A stretch of DNA of 64,000 bases from Chitinophaga pinensis DSM 2588 (GTDB lineage: Bacteria; Bacteroidota; Bacteroidia; Chitinophagales; Chitinophagaceae): assembly GCF_000024005.1 (NCBI RefSeq), contig NC_013132.1, forward strand, positions 7,620,001-7,684,000, in the 5' to 3' direction. The notes under the pieces are model-generated. The model worked only from the letters and a program-made list of their open reading frames with translations. It was not told the origin of the DNA and ran no database searches. This document shows positions 10,302 through 18,875 of the stretch, one piece after another. Positions within the stretch are counted from its first letter, which is position 1; the number at the start of each line of letters is the position of its first letter. The position numbers and the translations under genes are program-made.

Positions 10302-10459
10302 GAGGAGGGCAAAAGTATCCTGCCTGTTGATAATGACCACTGATCCCGATCAAACAGCAGGCTGATAAACATCATACACCAATTACACTTCCAATCTATA
10401 TACTTTTTGCACTAGCTTTACCACCTTTCTATATCCCATTATTGTATCAATCTTATAAG

Positions 10460-10762
10460 ATGGACGAAAGAAGACGACAGATCTTGCAGGAAATAAAACA
10501 CCAATGCCAGGAATATAACAGCAATGAATTTGAATACTACTTCGAAATATGGGGCCTTAACTGGTATCCCTGGCAACTGGAAGTCTCTCCGGAACAAACC
10601 ATTCAACTCTCCATCAATGATTTGTTAACAGAAGACCTGCAATATCTGGAAGATGCCGGTGAGATCTTCCTTGTCAAAAAATATGAACCGCATGAGGTAG
10701 CAAATGAAACCGAATTTGGAAGAAAAAGATACCGCATCAATAACAATAAAACTACACCTTAA
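10460..10762 (+). CDS. hypothetical protein, about 100 residues
   Basis: A small acidic soluble protein without recognised domain. The sequence begins MDERRRQILQEIKHQCQEY and contains a Trp-rich stretch (IWGLNWYPWQLE). An ATG at 10442 is also in frame; 10460 is preferred because the start then resembles a regular helical N-terminus, but no ribosome-binding site decides it. After the stop the same frame remains open for 37 more codons, which I do not regard as coding. Codon composition resembles neighbouring genes. Confidence 0.55.
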   Translation: MDERRRQILQEIKHQCQEYNSNEFEYYFEIWGLNWYPWQLEVSPEQTIQLSINDLLTEDLQYLEDAGEIFLVKKYEPHEVANETEFGRKRYRINNNKTTP

Positions 10763-10972
10763 ACAATCGCCCATTTAATTCAGACAACAGCTTCCGAACC
10801 AACCGAAAACGTGGTCGGCATAGACACCACATATTTTAGGGAACAAGTCAGCATTCTACATCGTTTTAGCAAATAGACCTGATCACAGGCAGCTCAGTCT
10901 GGCATTTCTCCGCCTTCCATATCTTATCTTACAGTTCCAAAAACATCACTCGGTAACTTTACTTAAAATAAT

Positions 10973-11019
10973 TTTGAGAAACCGATTAGTTGCAAGTATA
11001 TTTGCAACCGAATGGTTTC
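10973..11019 (+). promoter_or_regulatory. Bacteroidota promoter overlapped by a duplicated palindromic operator
   Basis: TTTG at 10973-10976 and TATATTTG at 10997-11004 form a -33/-7 pair with 20-bp spacing. Two 12-bp operator-like sites, AACCGATTAGTT (10980-10991) and AACCGAATGGTT (11006-11017), flank the -7 box at a 26-bp interval. Together they form a larger inverted repeat (GAAACC...GTTGCAA / TTGCAAC...GGTTTC) centred inside the -7 box at 10998/10999. A repressor bound here would block RNA polymerase. No candidate regulator gene is adjacent. Confidence 0.7.
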
Positions 11020-11036
11020 AATAAAAACTAATAACT

Positions 11037-11417
11037 ATGAAAGCGAAAGTTCTTTTTGTTTTATGCTTACTGACAGGTCTGATGTTCCTCAATGCAGGCC
11101 TGGACAAATTCTTCCACTATATGCCTGTTCCCAAGGATATGCCTGAGAAAATGGTAAAAGCAGGCATGGCATTCATGGAGATCGGCTGGCTCATGCCACT
11201 GGTAGGCGCCGTAGAAGCTATTGGCGGCATACTGCTGATATTCAAAAGGACCAGAGCACTTGGAGCCATTGTTATTCTTCCTATACTGGTCGGTATCCTG
11301 CTGACCAATATCACCATGGCCCCTTCCGGTTTACCTATCGTACTGATAATAATCGCTGTTATCACCTGGGTCATCATCGAAAACTGGCACAAATACCTGC
11401 CAATGGTCAAAAAATAA
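11037..11417 (+). CDS. DoxX-like integral membrane protein
   Basis: A 126-residue inner-membrane protein with four predicted hydrophobic helices (about 5-23, 45-70, 75-93, 97-115). The pattern LTGLMFLNAGLDKFFHY followed by PLVGAVEAIGGILLIF matches the DoxX family, whose members are linked to redox or thiol stress but have no settled reaction. It is the first gene after the duplicated operator and probably forms an operon with the SRPBCC gene 41 bp downstream. Confidence 0.8.
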   Translation: MKAKVLFVLCLLTGLMFLNAGLDKFFHYMPVPKDMPEKMVKAGMAFMEIGWLMPLVGAVEAIGGILLIFKRTRALGAIVILPILVGILLTNITMAPSGLPIVLIIIAVITWVIIENWHKYLPMVKK

Positions 11418-11458
11418 TAAAAGACTGTCAATCACCGTCATCCATAAAAGAACAATAA

Positions 11459-11962
11459 ATGAAACACAACCTGCAATTCGATTTTATTGCTGATAAACAG
11501 AAAAATACCCTGACCATCAGACGCGAATTCCTGGCCGACCGGCAATTAGTGTGGGATTGTTATACGAAAAGCGAATTGCTTGACCAATGGTTTGCCCCAG
11601 CCCCGCTATCAACAAAAACAAAATCCATGGATTTTCGCGAAGGCGGTCACTGGCACTACGCAATGATAGATCCCAATGGCACCGAATATTGGGGATATAC
11701 CGACTACGTGAAGATCCATCCTATCGATTATTACACCTCCCTGGATGCGTTCTGTAATGCAGAAGGTGAAATCAATGAAGCACTGCCGCGTGCTGAATGG
11801 TTAGTGACCTTCACTGATAAAGGAGAAAATGCACTGGTAGAAACAGTCGTGACCTATAAATCGCTCTCTGATCTGGAAACCGTTATACAGATGGGCATAG
11901 AACAGGGACTGACCGCAACACTGGAAAAACTGGATGAACTCTTGTTACGCCTGCGTAAATAA
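11459..11962 (+). CDS. SRPBCC (AHSA1-like) domain protein
   Basis: A 167-residue cytoplasmic protein of the START/Bet v1-like AHSA1 family, a hydrophobic-ligand-binding cavity fold. The segments IRREFLADRQLVWDCYTKSE, LDQWFAP and FREGGHWHYAM are typical. In Bacteroidota such genes are commonly co-transcribed with an ArsR-type regulator and a DoxX gene; here only DoxX is present, with the putative operator upstream. A strong terminator follows. Ligand unknown. Confidence 0.85.
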   Translation: MKHNLQFDFIADKQKNTLTIRREFLADRQLVWDCYTKSELLDQWFAPAPLSTKTKSMDFREGGHWHYAMIDPNGTEYWGYTDYVKIHPIDYYTSLDAFCNAEGEINEALPRAEWLVTFTDKGENALVETVVTYKSLSDLETVIQMGIEQGLTATLEKLDELLLRLRK

Positions 11963-11995
11963 ACGAGTATCACTTGATTGTTAATATGCTTAAAT

Positions 11996-12033
11996 AAAGA
12001 GGCTGCGTAATATACGTTTACGCAGCCTCTTTT
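11996..12033. terminator. bidirectional terminator
   Basis: A 15-bp perfect stem (AAAGAGGCTGCGTAA with its complement at 12018-12032) and a 7-nt loop, flanked by A-rich and T-rich tracts. It serves the SRPBCC gene and the converging gene at 12053. Confidence 0.9.
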
Positions 12034-12052
12034 ATTCGTATATCTTACCTGA

Positions 12053-12937
12053 TTATTTCCATCCGATATGCATGATATTTACATTTTCCTTCCTTGAAGA
12101 AGTTACTGCAATCCCGCTTCCTTTACCGGCGCCAGGCATAAAAGTAAATCCTTCTAATTCATCCTCCCTATTGTCAATATCCACTACTTTCACCACTTTC
12201 TGTTTACCCATTGCAATGCTCTCCGCGAGATCCACGTATGTAAACCGCCATTTCCGTCCTTCTATCTGGTTCTGTATCAATACCAACCACCCTTGCTCCG
12301 GCATCCAGTGAACATTCTGTACCCATGCCGTACAGGTATATTTCTTATACAATACCCCTTTATCTGACGTTCGTCTTGCGTTCTTTAACGCAGCATGATC
12401 GTACAACCGTACCTCATTACCTTTATCTCCATAATCTGCTGTAGCAATATACCACTTCTTATTATATTCCACATATTCCGGCCTTGTACCCTGAATACAG
12501 GCGTCATCCTCGATTGTATTAATCAGATTACCATCCAGTGTACCCGTCCGCTGTAACCCTTCCCAATCCACACAGTAAATCACTGCACGCCAGCGGCTGC
12601 CTTCCTTATTCAGCCGGATACTGTTTCCGATAAAGAAAGGCGCCCCTTCATGATAAGCAAAACCTGTAGGATGATTGATGACATCCGTATCATGTAGTGT
12701 CAGCTTCATCTCTTTGTTGGCATAAACAAGGCTGTCTCCCTGCAGTCTGTACTCTCTGATTACGCCAACTTCACGATCCCCATACAGAAAATATTTCCCC
12801 TGCTGATTAGACACTCCCTGACAAGCACCCAGCGAATCCACAGTATAAGCATGTTGGATGTGCATAGTCGGGCCACTCTTTGTCAAGGGCAATAAGGAGC
12901 ATAGCAGTGCCGCTATGCCGGTAGTTATAAATTTCAT
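12053..12937 (-). CDS. secreted protein of unknown function
   Basis: A 294-residue exported protein. A signal peptide spans about residues 1-21. The rest is beta-rich with repeated aromatic/Asp-Gly turns (YFLYGDREVG, WYIATADYGDKG, GFTFMPGAGKG), suggesting a beta-propeller, but I recognise no specific family. It lies directly downstream of the molybdopterin hydroxylase subunit gene on the same strand (72-bp gap) and could be co-transcribed with it. A terminator follows. Confidence 0.7.
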   Translation of the reverse strand: MKFITTGIAALLCSLLPLTKSGPTMHIQHAYTVDSLGACQGVSNQQGKYFLYGDREVGVIREYRLQGDSLVYANKEMKLTLHDTDVINHPTGFAYHEGAPFFIGNSIRLNKEGSRWRAVIYCVDWEGLQRTGTLDGNLINTIEDDACIQGTRPEYVEYNKKWYIATADYGDKGNEVRLYDHAALKNARRTSDKGVLYKKYTCTAWVQNVHWMPEQGWLVLIQNQIEGRKWRFTYVDLAESIAMGKQKVVKVVDIDNREDELEGFTFMPGAGKGSGIAVTSSRKENVNIMHIGWK

Positions 12938-13009
12938 AATTGATCTCTTTGTATTGATGCTCGTCTGACAATAGGTTAACCAACTTCCATAGATGAAGCG
13001 GATGAATAC

Positions 13010-15181
13010 TTAAACCTCTTCCAGTGCAAAAGGCAACTTACGGATCCTCTTTCCTGTAAGATCAAAAATCGCATTACATAATGCAGGCGCAAAAGCCGGC
13101 AAACCTGGTTCACCTACACCTCCCGGATTTTCATTATTCTCCATAATATGTACGGCTATTGCAGGCACCTCATAAATACGCGGCATAGGATAAGTATTGA
13201 AGTTCTTCTCAACAGCCTTTCCTACTTTAAAATGAGTCGCATGATGTACTGCCGCTCCCAGGCCCATAACAATACTTCCCTCTACCTGCGCCCGGATGAT
13301 ATCAGGATTGACATACCAGCCACAATCTATAACAGCAAACACCTTATCAATCTTAACACCCTTATCTTTGGCATAAGACACCTTCACGACCTGTCCTACC
13401 CGACTACCAAAACATTCCGTAATAGCGACGCCCCAACCTGCGTTCCGTTCCCGTGTATTCCACTTGCTGAAGGCAGCCAGTTGATCGATCATCGCCTGAT
13501 AACGCGCAGAATTAAGATGTCGTTTCCTGAATACCAGAGGGTCCTCCTGGGCAAGATGCGCCAGTTCATCGATAAAACTCTCACTGGCAAATAAATCCAC
13601 ATTTGCGCCAGGTGCACGCCACCACATAGTTGGTATTGGCGACCGGGTAGAGATCCCTCCAAAACTATAATGTGGTATCGTTTTATAGTAATCTTCCGCC
13701 AGCCCAGCCGAATTTCCACCATTAACTGGTAACGCCTCCGGTGTCGAATCCTGCAACTGCCCAGGCCCTATATATTGCGAAGCAGAAACAATCTGTAATG
13801 CGCCAATCTTTTTATCCATTGTCACACCTCCCCTGCACCGGTACACCGCACCGGCACGAAAAGGCCCCATCGTCATGTCATCTTCTCTCGTACAAAGCAA
13901 CTGCACCGGCGCCTTTATTTCCTTTGATATAAGCGCCGCTTCCAGCGGATAGTCTGTAAATGCTTTACGCCCGAAACCACCGCCTAAAAACGTCATATGT
14001 ACATGAACATTTTCAACGGGAATATGCAAGTGTTCACTCAGACTAGCCTGTATCCAGTTCGCTTCCTGTATCGGCCCCCAGATTGTTATACTATTCTCCT
14101 TTACGTCTGCCGTACAATTCACAGGCTCCATACAGCTATGCGATTGATACGGCGCTTCATAAATGGCTTCAAAACCGGCACTCGTTTCCTTTAATGCAAT
14201 ATCAAAAGCAGCCGATGGCGGCAGCTTATACAGATCTTCCCGCATCCTTGTATACAACTGCTCAGAATCAAGGTGCTCAAATCCTTCATCATCCCATTCC
14301 ACCTTCAACATTTTCCGCCCCTGCATGGCTGCCCAGGAAGAATTGGCCACAACAGCTACGCCTTCAAACAATAATCCGAACACATCCCGCTTTACTTTCA
14401 GCACATGCGTTACACCATGTACCGCCCTTACAGCTGTATCATTAAAACTTTTTACTTTTCCCCTGAACCGTGGATTACGTTCCACCACTGCATACAACAT
14501 CCCCGGCAACTTTTTATCCATACCAAATATGGCGCTGCCATTCGTTTTCAGCAGGGTATCATTCCTATGCAAAGGTTTACCTATGATTTTATAATCCTTA
14601 CGGGCTTTTAATGTAACATCCGCTGGTGGAGTCAACTGTGAAGCCGCTTTTACCAGCTGCCCATACCCTAACGCTCTCCCCGTTGCACGATGTATCACCT
14701 GTCCATTCTCTGCATAACACGCCTTTACCTCCACCTTCCATTGTTGCGCAGCGGCCTGAATCAGCATCTCCCGGGCGGAAGCGCCAACGCGTAATAACTG
14801 CTGATACCAGCCACGAATGGAAAAACTACCTTCCTGCGGCTGCGGACCATACTTTTTAGGATCAGCCGCCGGCGAACGTACAGATACCTGATCCATACTT
14901 ACTTCCAGTTCTTCTGCAATGATTTGTGGTATCGCCTGCCAGGTACCCTGTCCCATCTCCGAACGGTGATTACAGATGGTCACCCTCCCTGTACTGTCAA
15001 TTGATATCCAGTACATCAATTCCGTCACCGCATGGGCTACCTCGCTGGCACTGATAATTTTACTACCATTTCTTCCCAATGCAGGCCAGCAAAGCCCGAT
15101 TGTTAAAGCGACTCCGGACATACCGGTATTACGCAGGAAAGTTCTCCGGGAAAGACGTCTATGCTCCGCCATCAGAAACAT
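13010..15181 (-). CDS. xanthine dehydrogenase-family molybdopterin-binding subunit (IorB-like)
   Basis: The large, molybdenum-cofactor-binding subunit of a periplasmic hydroxylase/dehydrogenase of the isoquinoline 1-oxidoreductase beta type. A Tat signal (LSRRTFLRN) starts at about residue 10, indicating folded export after cofactor insertion. Cofactor-binding motifs are present: LGGGFGRKAFTDY, WWRAPGANVDLFASES and GGVGEPGLPAF, in which Glu691 is the expected catalytic glutamate. At 723 residues it has family length. An internal start at 15172 is equally possible. The partner [2Fe-2S] small subunit (IorA-like) and a cytochrome are normally adjacent; neither is present here. Substrate unknown. 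Confidence 0.9.
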   Translation of the reverse strand: MFLMAEHRRLSRRTFLRNTGMSGVALTIGLCWPALGRNGSKIISASEVAHAVTELMYWISIDSTGRVTICNHRSEMGQGTWQAIPQIIAEELEVSMDQVSVRSPAADPKKYGPQPQEGSFSIRGWYQQLLRVGASAREMLIQAAAQQWKVEVKACYAENGQVIHRATGRALGYGQLVKAASQLTPPADVTLKARKDYKIIGKPLHRNDTLLKTNGSAIFGMDKKLPGMLYAVVERNPRFRGKVKSFNDTAVRAVHGVTHVLKVKRDVFGLLFEGVAVVANSSWAAMQGRKMLKVEWDDEGFEHLDSEQLYTRMREDLYKLPPSAAFDIALKETSAGFEAIYEAPYQSHSCMEPVNCTADVKENSITIWGPIQEANWIQASLSEHLHIPVENVHVHMTFLGGGFGRKAFTDYPLEAALISKEIKAPVQLLCTREDDMTMGPFRAGAVYRCRGGVTMDKKIGALQIVSASQYIGPGQLQDSTPEALPVNGGNSAGLAEDYYKTIPHYSFGGISTRSPIPTMWWRAPGANVDLFASESFIDELAHLAQEDPLVFRKRHLNSARYQAMIDQLAAFSKWNTRERNAGWGVAITECFGSRVGQVVKVSYAKDKGVKIDKVFAVIDCGWYVNPDIIRAQVEGSIVMGLGAAVHHATHFKVGKAVEKNFNTYPMPRIYEVPAIAVHIMENNENPGGVGEPGLPAFAPALCNAIFDLTGKRIRKLPFALEEV

Positions 15182-15386
15182 GATTTACAAGCCTAAAAAA
15201 CAGGACTAATCGCCCATTAAATTAGTCATTCACACACAACCTGGCAACCCTGATTGACGAGCTGTCAACTATACTATACCAACGGTCATTCTTAAACGGC
15301 CATCTTCTGTCCCATTTACCTGCACTTACATCACATATTCACCCGGGAATCTGATAATCTGCCGACATTGTTGCTTAAAAAGCCTC

Positions 15387-16601
15387 ATGAGACAACTATT
15401 CCTCCTCGTCCTCCTGCTACCATTAATAGCATCCGCCCAAACGCCTAAGCAGCTGGTTTCTTTCGGACAACCCGACAGCATTTACTCTGACATTCTCAAA
15501 GAAAAAAGGGAGCTTTGGATCTATAGCCCCAATAGTGACACCAGTTTCTTTGCAAAAGCAGCCTACCCGGTACTATATGTATTGGATGGGGACGCTCATT
15601 TCTCCTACCTCCAGACCATAATCCGGCAAATGAGCGAGAACGGCGTTACTGCCCTCCCGCAAATGATCATCGTTGGCATCGCCAGTACAAACGGTAATCG
15701 TATGCACGACCTTACTCCTACTGTTGATCCTAAAATGCCCGGTTCTGGTGGCGGTGAACAGTTTACCGCCTTCATCGAAAAAGAACTCATCCCCTATATT
15801 GATAATAAATATCCTACCGCCCCTTACAGGGTCTATTCCGGTCATTCCCTGGGAGGACTGATGGTTATTAATACCCTCCTCCATCATCCGTCCCTGTTTA
15901 ACGCCTATATCGCCTCAGATCCGAGCATTTCCTGGAATGATAGCCGCATCCTTCAGGCCCTCGACAGTTTACTGGAACACCAGGACTTCAACAACAAACG
16001 TTTCTATCTGGCCATTGCCCATACAATGAATGCAAGCCTTGATACCATTCAGGTAAAAAAAGATAACACGATGGGCTCCATACATACCAGCGCCATCCTG
16101 CAACTGGCCAGTAAACTCAAACAACATCCCCGCAATCATCTCAACTGGGCCTATAACTATTACCCCAACGACTACCACAATTCCATTCCGCTGATTGCCC
16201 AGTACGACGGTCTGCGGACAATCTTCCGCGCTTACTGGTTTCCCACTTACCTCTACCCGGATAAGTCAGGAAATACAGACTCATTACGCGCACTGATTAC
16301 CACACACTACAAAACACTCAGCAAAGAAATGGGATACAATGTGCTTCCATACGAATGGGAATTCAATAGTTTGGGCTACCACCATTTATCCATAAAGAAT
16401 TACGCAAAATCACAAATGTTCTTTGAGCTCAACATCGCATATTTCCCGGCAAGCTACAATACCTATGATAGCATGGGCGATTATTACATGGAAAAAGGAG
16501 ACTCAGCCCAGGCGGTCATTTACTGGAAAAAATCCTTGGCGCTAAGACACGTGCAACGTGTACAGGAAAAAGTAGATAAGGTTGCTTTATCCACAAGATA
16601 A
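15387..16601 (+). CDS. secreted esterase-type alpha/beta hydrolase with C-terminal TPR-like tail
   Basis: A 404-residue exported hydrolase of the Fes/esterase D-like family. Residues 1-17 are a signal peptide (ending ASA/Q). YPVLYVLDGDAHF and QMIIVGIASTNGNR mark the esterase core; SGHSLGGL gives the nucleophile Ser154, and NDYHNSIPL probably supplies the catalytic His. Residues about 325-400 (SLGYHHLSIKNYAKSQMFFELN..., YDSMGDYYMEKGDSAQAVIYWKKSL) form one to two TPR-like repeats, a common appendage in Bacteroidota homologues. Related proteins hydrolyse siderophore or acyl-sugar esters; the substrate here is not evident. Confidence 0.85.
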   Translation: MRQLFLLVLLLPLIASAQTPKQLVSFGQPDSIYSDILKEKRELWIYSPNSDTSFFAKAAYPVLYVLDGDAHFSYLQTIIRQMSENGVTALPQMIIVGIASTNGNRMHDLTPTVDPKMPGSGGGEQFTAFIEKELIPYIDNKYPTAPYRVYSGHSLGGLMVINTLLHHPSLFNAYIASDPSISWNDSRILQALDSLLEHQDFNNKRFYLAIAHTMNASLDTIQVKKDNTMGSIHTSAILQLASKLKQHPRNHLNWAYNYYPNDYHNSIPLIAQYDGLRTIFRAYWFPTYLYPDKSGNTDSLRALITTHYKTLSKEMGYNVLPYEWEFNSLGYHHLSIKNYAKSQMFFELNIAYFPASYNTYDSMGDYYMEKGDSAQAVIYWKKSLALRHVQRVQEKVDKVALSTR

Positions 16602-16792
16602 CTTATGGTATATAAATAGCACGCAGGGAGGGATTACCGCATAAAAAGCAGTAAATTTAATAACCCGTTAGCCACTGTATTTAACCTGTAATATGGCCCC
16701 GCTGATTGCTTACAACGCACCTTTTTTCACCAAGGGATAGCCGAAAACCTTTAAAAAAGAGTAGGCATTTATTTCCTCCTAAATAACCGTCC

Positions 16793-16927
16793 ATGAAAAA
16801 GAAAACAAAGAAAAAACTGAACATCAGTAAATTGAAGATCGCACGACTGAGTGAAACCGCCGAAAAGAAAATGCAGGCTGTCACCATTCCTCCTAACACA
16901 TTCTGGTGTACTACTACCGGGCTATAA
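16793..16927 (+). CDS. 44-residue peptide resembling a class I lanthipeptide precursor
   Basis: A short gene read directly from the sequence. The leader-like part runs MKKKTKKKLNISKLKIARL and then SETAEKKMQAV; the core-like end is TIPPNTFWCTTTGL. The Lys-rich start followed by LxxxKxxIAxL resembles the leader of Bacteroidota class I lanthipeptide/RiPP precursors, and the core has one Cys and several Thr that could form a (methyl)lanthionine ring. There is no GG cleavage site and no LanB/LanC-like enzyme anywhere in the window, so it would be an orphan or a trans-acting substrate. Its own terminator (16939-16971) supports it being a transcribed unit. It could instead be a cationic small protein. 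Confidence 0.5.
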   Translation: MKKKTKKKLNISKLKIARLSETAEKKMQAVTIPPNTFWCTTTGL

Positions 16928-16938
16928 TGCCATCAATA

Positions 16939-16971
16939 CGATCATCCGGCATTGACATTACCGGATGATCG
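16939..16971 (+). terminator. terminator after the small peptide gene
   Basis: An 11-bp perfect stem CGATCATCCGG / CCGGATGATCG with an 11-nt loop, 11 bp after the peptide stop codon. Only a short T tract follows. Confidence 0.7.
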
Positions 16972-17011
16972 CTTTCCGCATAATATTTCCTCTGACATTT
17001 TGCGCATTAAC

Positions 17012-17019
17012 TATCTTTG
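17012..17019 (+). promoter_or_regulatory. -7 promoter element TATCTTTG
   Basis: An exact TAnnTTTG match followed by C, 28 bp before the ATG at 17047. Its position argues that the in-frame ATG at 17017, inside this box, is not the start of the downstream gene. Confidence 0.6.
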
Positions 17020-17046
17020 CGGCTCCCTAAAACCTTTGAAATTATT

Positions 17047-18063
17047 ATGCGCCTTATCTATGCATCCCTGTTAGCTTTTTGCCTGCTGATACCCGATATA
17101 CTATCTGCCCAAGCCCCATCCATGAACGAAACAATAATGGCGACTTTTGAGAAAGTATTAAGGAAAAAGCGGGACGAATGGTCTAAAAGCAACTTCAACA
17201 GTATTATTCTCGTACCGGATGCCGGCCTTAAACAGGCAGTCGTATTCAGTCAGCTAAAAACCACCAGCTTTGACAGTATTGCCCTGCTCCTGACCGCACA
17301 GGACAAAGCCCGGAAGTTCCTGTATTTCTCTCCGGCCCCCGTAGATACAGTTATGAATAATGGAGAAGTACAGATTAAATTCCCTACAGGCGGTTTTTCT
17401 TATATAGAAGAAAAAGAACTGGCCAACAACCTCACGTTTAAAGGGGATACCATCATCTACAAAACAGACAGCGCCAAATCTGTAAAATACCCTGGTTCTT
17501 ATGGCATCCGTATAATGGACGACAAGGAAGTCACCCGTAGTATCAACAGCCGCTTATCTTATGCCTGGTATCTGCCCGAAGATTATGAATACCTCTCCTA
17601 TACCTGTAATAAAAAAGGTTACTGGCAACGAAAAGGCAGTCTGATTCATTTTGTAGGCGATTTTGATGAAAATAATTTCCTCTTTGATATCCGTTTCCGG
17701 AAAAAACATGCACAACCCACCATACTACAAGGCAGGAAAGTTGATTTCACAAAGACGATCCAGGTAAATGGTGATCACGTCGACGTCTTTATAAACGATG
17801 CCCAAAAAGAAGATGGGGACATTATCTCGCTTAACCTGAATGGTGAATGGATCATAAAAGGATTGGTGGTATCAAAAGCCGGTGCGAAGATTGTTGTACC
17901 CTTGATACATAAAAAGAACTACCTCGTCATGCACGCGGAAAACCTGGGATCAATTCCGCCTAACACAGCCTCCATGCAGATCAACGACGGCGCCAAAGTA
18001 CACCAGATTATCCTTAATTCCGACGCAGGGAAAAGCGAGGGTATTCTGTTCACCCGACCTTAA
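17047..18063 (+). CDS. secreted protein of unknown function
   Basis: A 338-residue exported protein with a signal peptide at residues 1-20 (ending LSA/Q). The body is mixed alpha/beta with no domain I recognise; segments such as SYAWYLPEDYEYLSYTCN and GYWQRKGSLIHFVGDFDENN suggest an outer beta-rich C-terminal half in the style of OmpA-leader or carbohydrate-binding modules, without catalytic signature. The start at 17047 is chosen over 17017 because the latter falls in the promoter. A 70-bp perfect palindrome follows the stop codon. Confidence 0.7.
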   Translation: MRLIYASLLAFCLLIPDILSAQAPSMNETIMATFEKVLRKKRDEWSKSNFNSIILVPDAGLKQAVVFSQLKTTSFDSIALLLTAQDKARKFLYFSPAPVDTVMNNGEVQIKFPTGGFSYIEEKELANNLTFKGDTIIYKTDSAKSVKYPGSYGIRIMDDKEVTRSINSRLSYAWYLPEDYEYLSYTCNKKGYWQRKGSLIHFVGDFDENNFLFDIRFRKKHAQPTILQGRKVDFTKTIQVNGDHVDVFINDAQKEDGDIISLNLNGEWIIKGLVVSKAGAKIVVPLIHKKNYLVMHAENLGSIPPNTASMQINDGAKVHQIILNSDAGKSEGILFTRP

Positions 18064-18076
18064 TCACTCAACTATC

Positions 18077-18146
18077 ATACATAGATATACCAGCAGGGGC
18101 CACTGATACAATTGTATCAGTGGCCCCTGCTGGTATATCTATGTAT
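18077..18146. repeat. 70-bp perfect palindrome between convergent genes
   Basis: Two 35-bp arms (18077-18111 and 18112-18146) are exact reverse complements with no spacer; the centre is ACAATTGT. It lies 13 bp after the gene ending at 18063 and 10 bp before the stop of the converging glycosylase gene. It probably works as a shared transcription end, but it lacks a T tract and a loop, unlike the other terminators here. It could form a cruciform. Confidence 0.9.
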
Positions 18147-18156
18147 CACTTACGCT

Positions 18157-18858
18157 TTATTTACTATAGGCAGCAAAAGCTTCCAGGTATTTGGTAATAT
18201 ATTCTTCTTTACGCTTCAGCCGGTACTGCATAACAAACCGTGGATGTTCCAACGGAACAATCGTTTTAAAAAACTGTTCCTTGGCATTCAGTTGTTGCAG
18301 GAAAGCAGCATTCTTTCCCGTTCCAAAACAATAACACACATCTGTATCAATACCAAAAGCCAGTTGTTCACGGATACTGCTCACCATAAAGTCATACACC
18401 GCATTTGTCAGGGCTTTGCTATCGTAGTAGTTATAATTAACCTCCGAACCGTCCGCTTTCACAGATGTAAATCCCAGCGGAGAAACAGAAGCAAAATAAA
18501 AATCCTTATAAAAGGCTGTTGGTCCGCCGTAAGCACTGATAACATCATACACAAACACCGAGGAAGGTTCATGCGTCTTCACCCCTTCAATACCAATATC
18601 AAGCACCTCTGTCAACCGCTTTGTATCAGTAAAAGGAATACCTGTTGCTCCGGATCCCAGTCTGCCAGGATTAATTCCCATTATCATACGGCGTTGATGA
18701 TGATCGCCATAATATTTACGGTAAAATTGCCGCATAATATCCATTACCTGCGGCTGTTCACGAAACGGATTCATGATCCGGATGCCGGGAGGCAGTATAC
18801 CCGTATAATGCAGATGACTGTTGAATGCAATAACCTGTTCGGCAAATGTATGCATCAT
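18157..18858 (-). CDS. SMUG2-type uracil-DNA glycosylase family protein (DUF4918)
   Basis: A 233-residue DNA repair enzyme of the uracil-DNA glycosylase superfamily, removing uracil or oxidised pyrimidines from DNA. MIMGINPGRLGSGATGIPFT is the active-site motif 1 (GINPG) and LEHPRFVMQYR is motif 2 with the catalytic-loop His. CYCFGTGKN forms the central strand. The size matches Bacteroidota SMUG2 proteins. The gene follows the SEC-C protein gene by 17 bp, so the two are probably co-transcribed. Confidence 0.85.
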   Translation of the reverse strand: MMHTFAEQVIAFNSHLHYTGILPPGIRIMNPFREQPQVMDIMRQFYRKYYGDHHQRRMIMGINPGRLGSGATGIPFTDTKRLTEVLDIGIEGVKTHEPSSVFVYDVISAYGGPTAFYKDFYFASVSPLGFTSVKADGSEVNYNYYDSKALTNAVYDFMVSSIREQLAFGIDTDVCYCFGTGKNAAFLQQLNAKEQFFKTIVPLEHPRFVMQYRLKRKEEYITKYLEAFAAYSK

Positions 18859-18875
18859 GATTACATTAGATGTGA

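Noticed and set aside
10763..10875. 37-codon in-frame continuation after the stop at 10760-10762
   Set aside because: It contains no recognisable motif, and there is no evidence of readthrough or of a longer family protein.
16681..16899. 72-codon minus-strand frame
   Set aside because: Poly-Phe, low-complexity translation antisense to the Lys-rich peptide gene; the plus-strand reading has a leader-like pattern and its own terminator.
18077..18146. phage attachment site or transposon end
   Set aside because: No integrase, transposase, target duplication or second copy is visible nearby.
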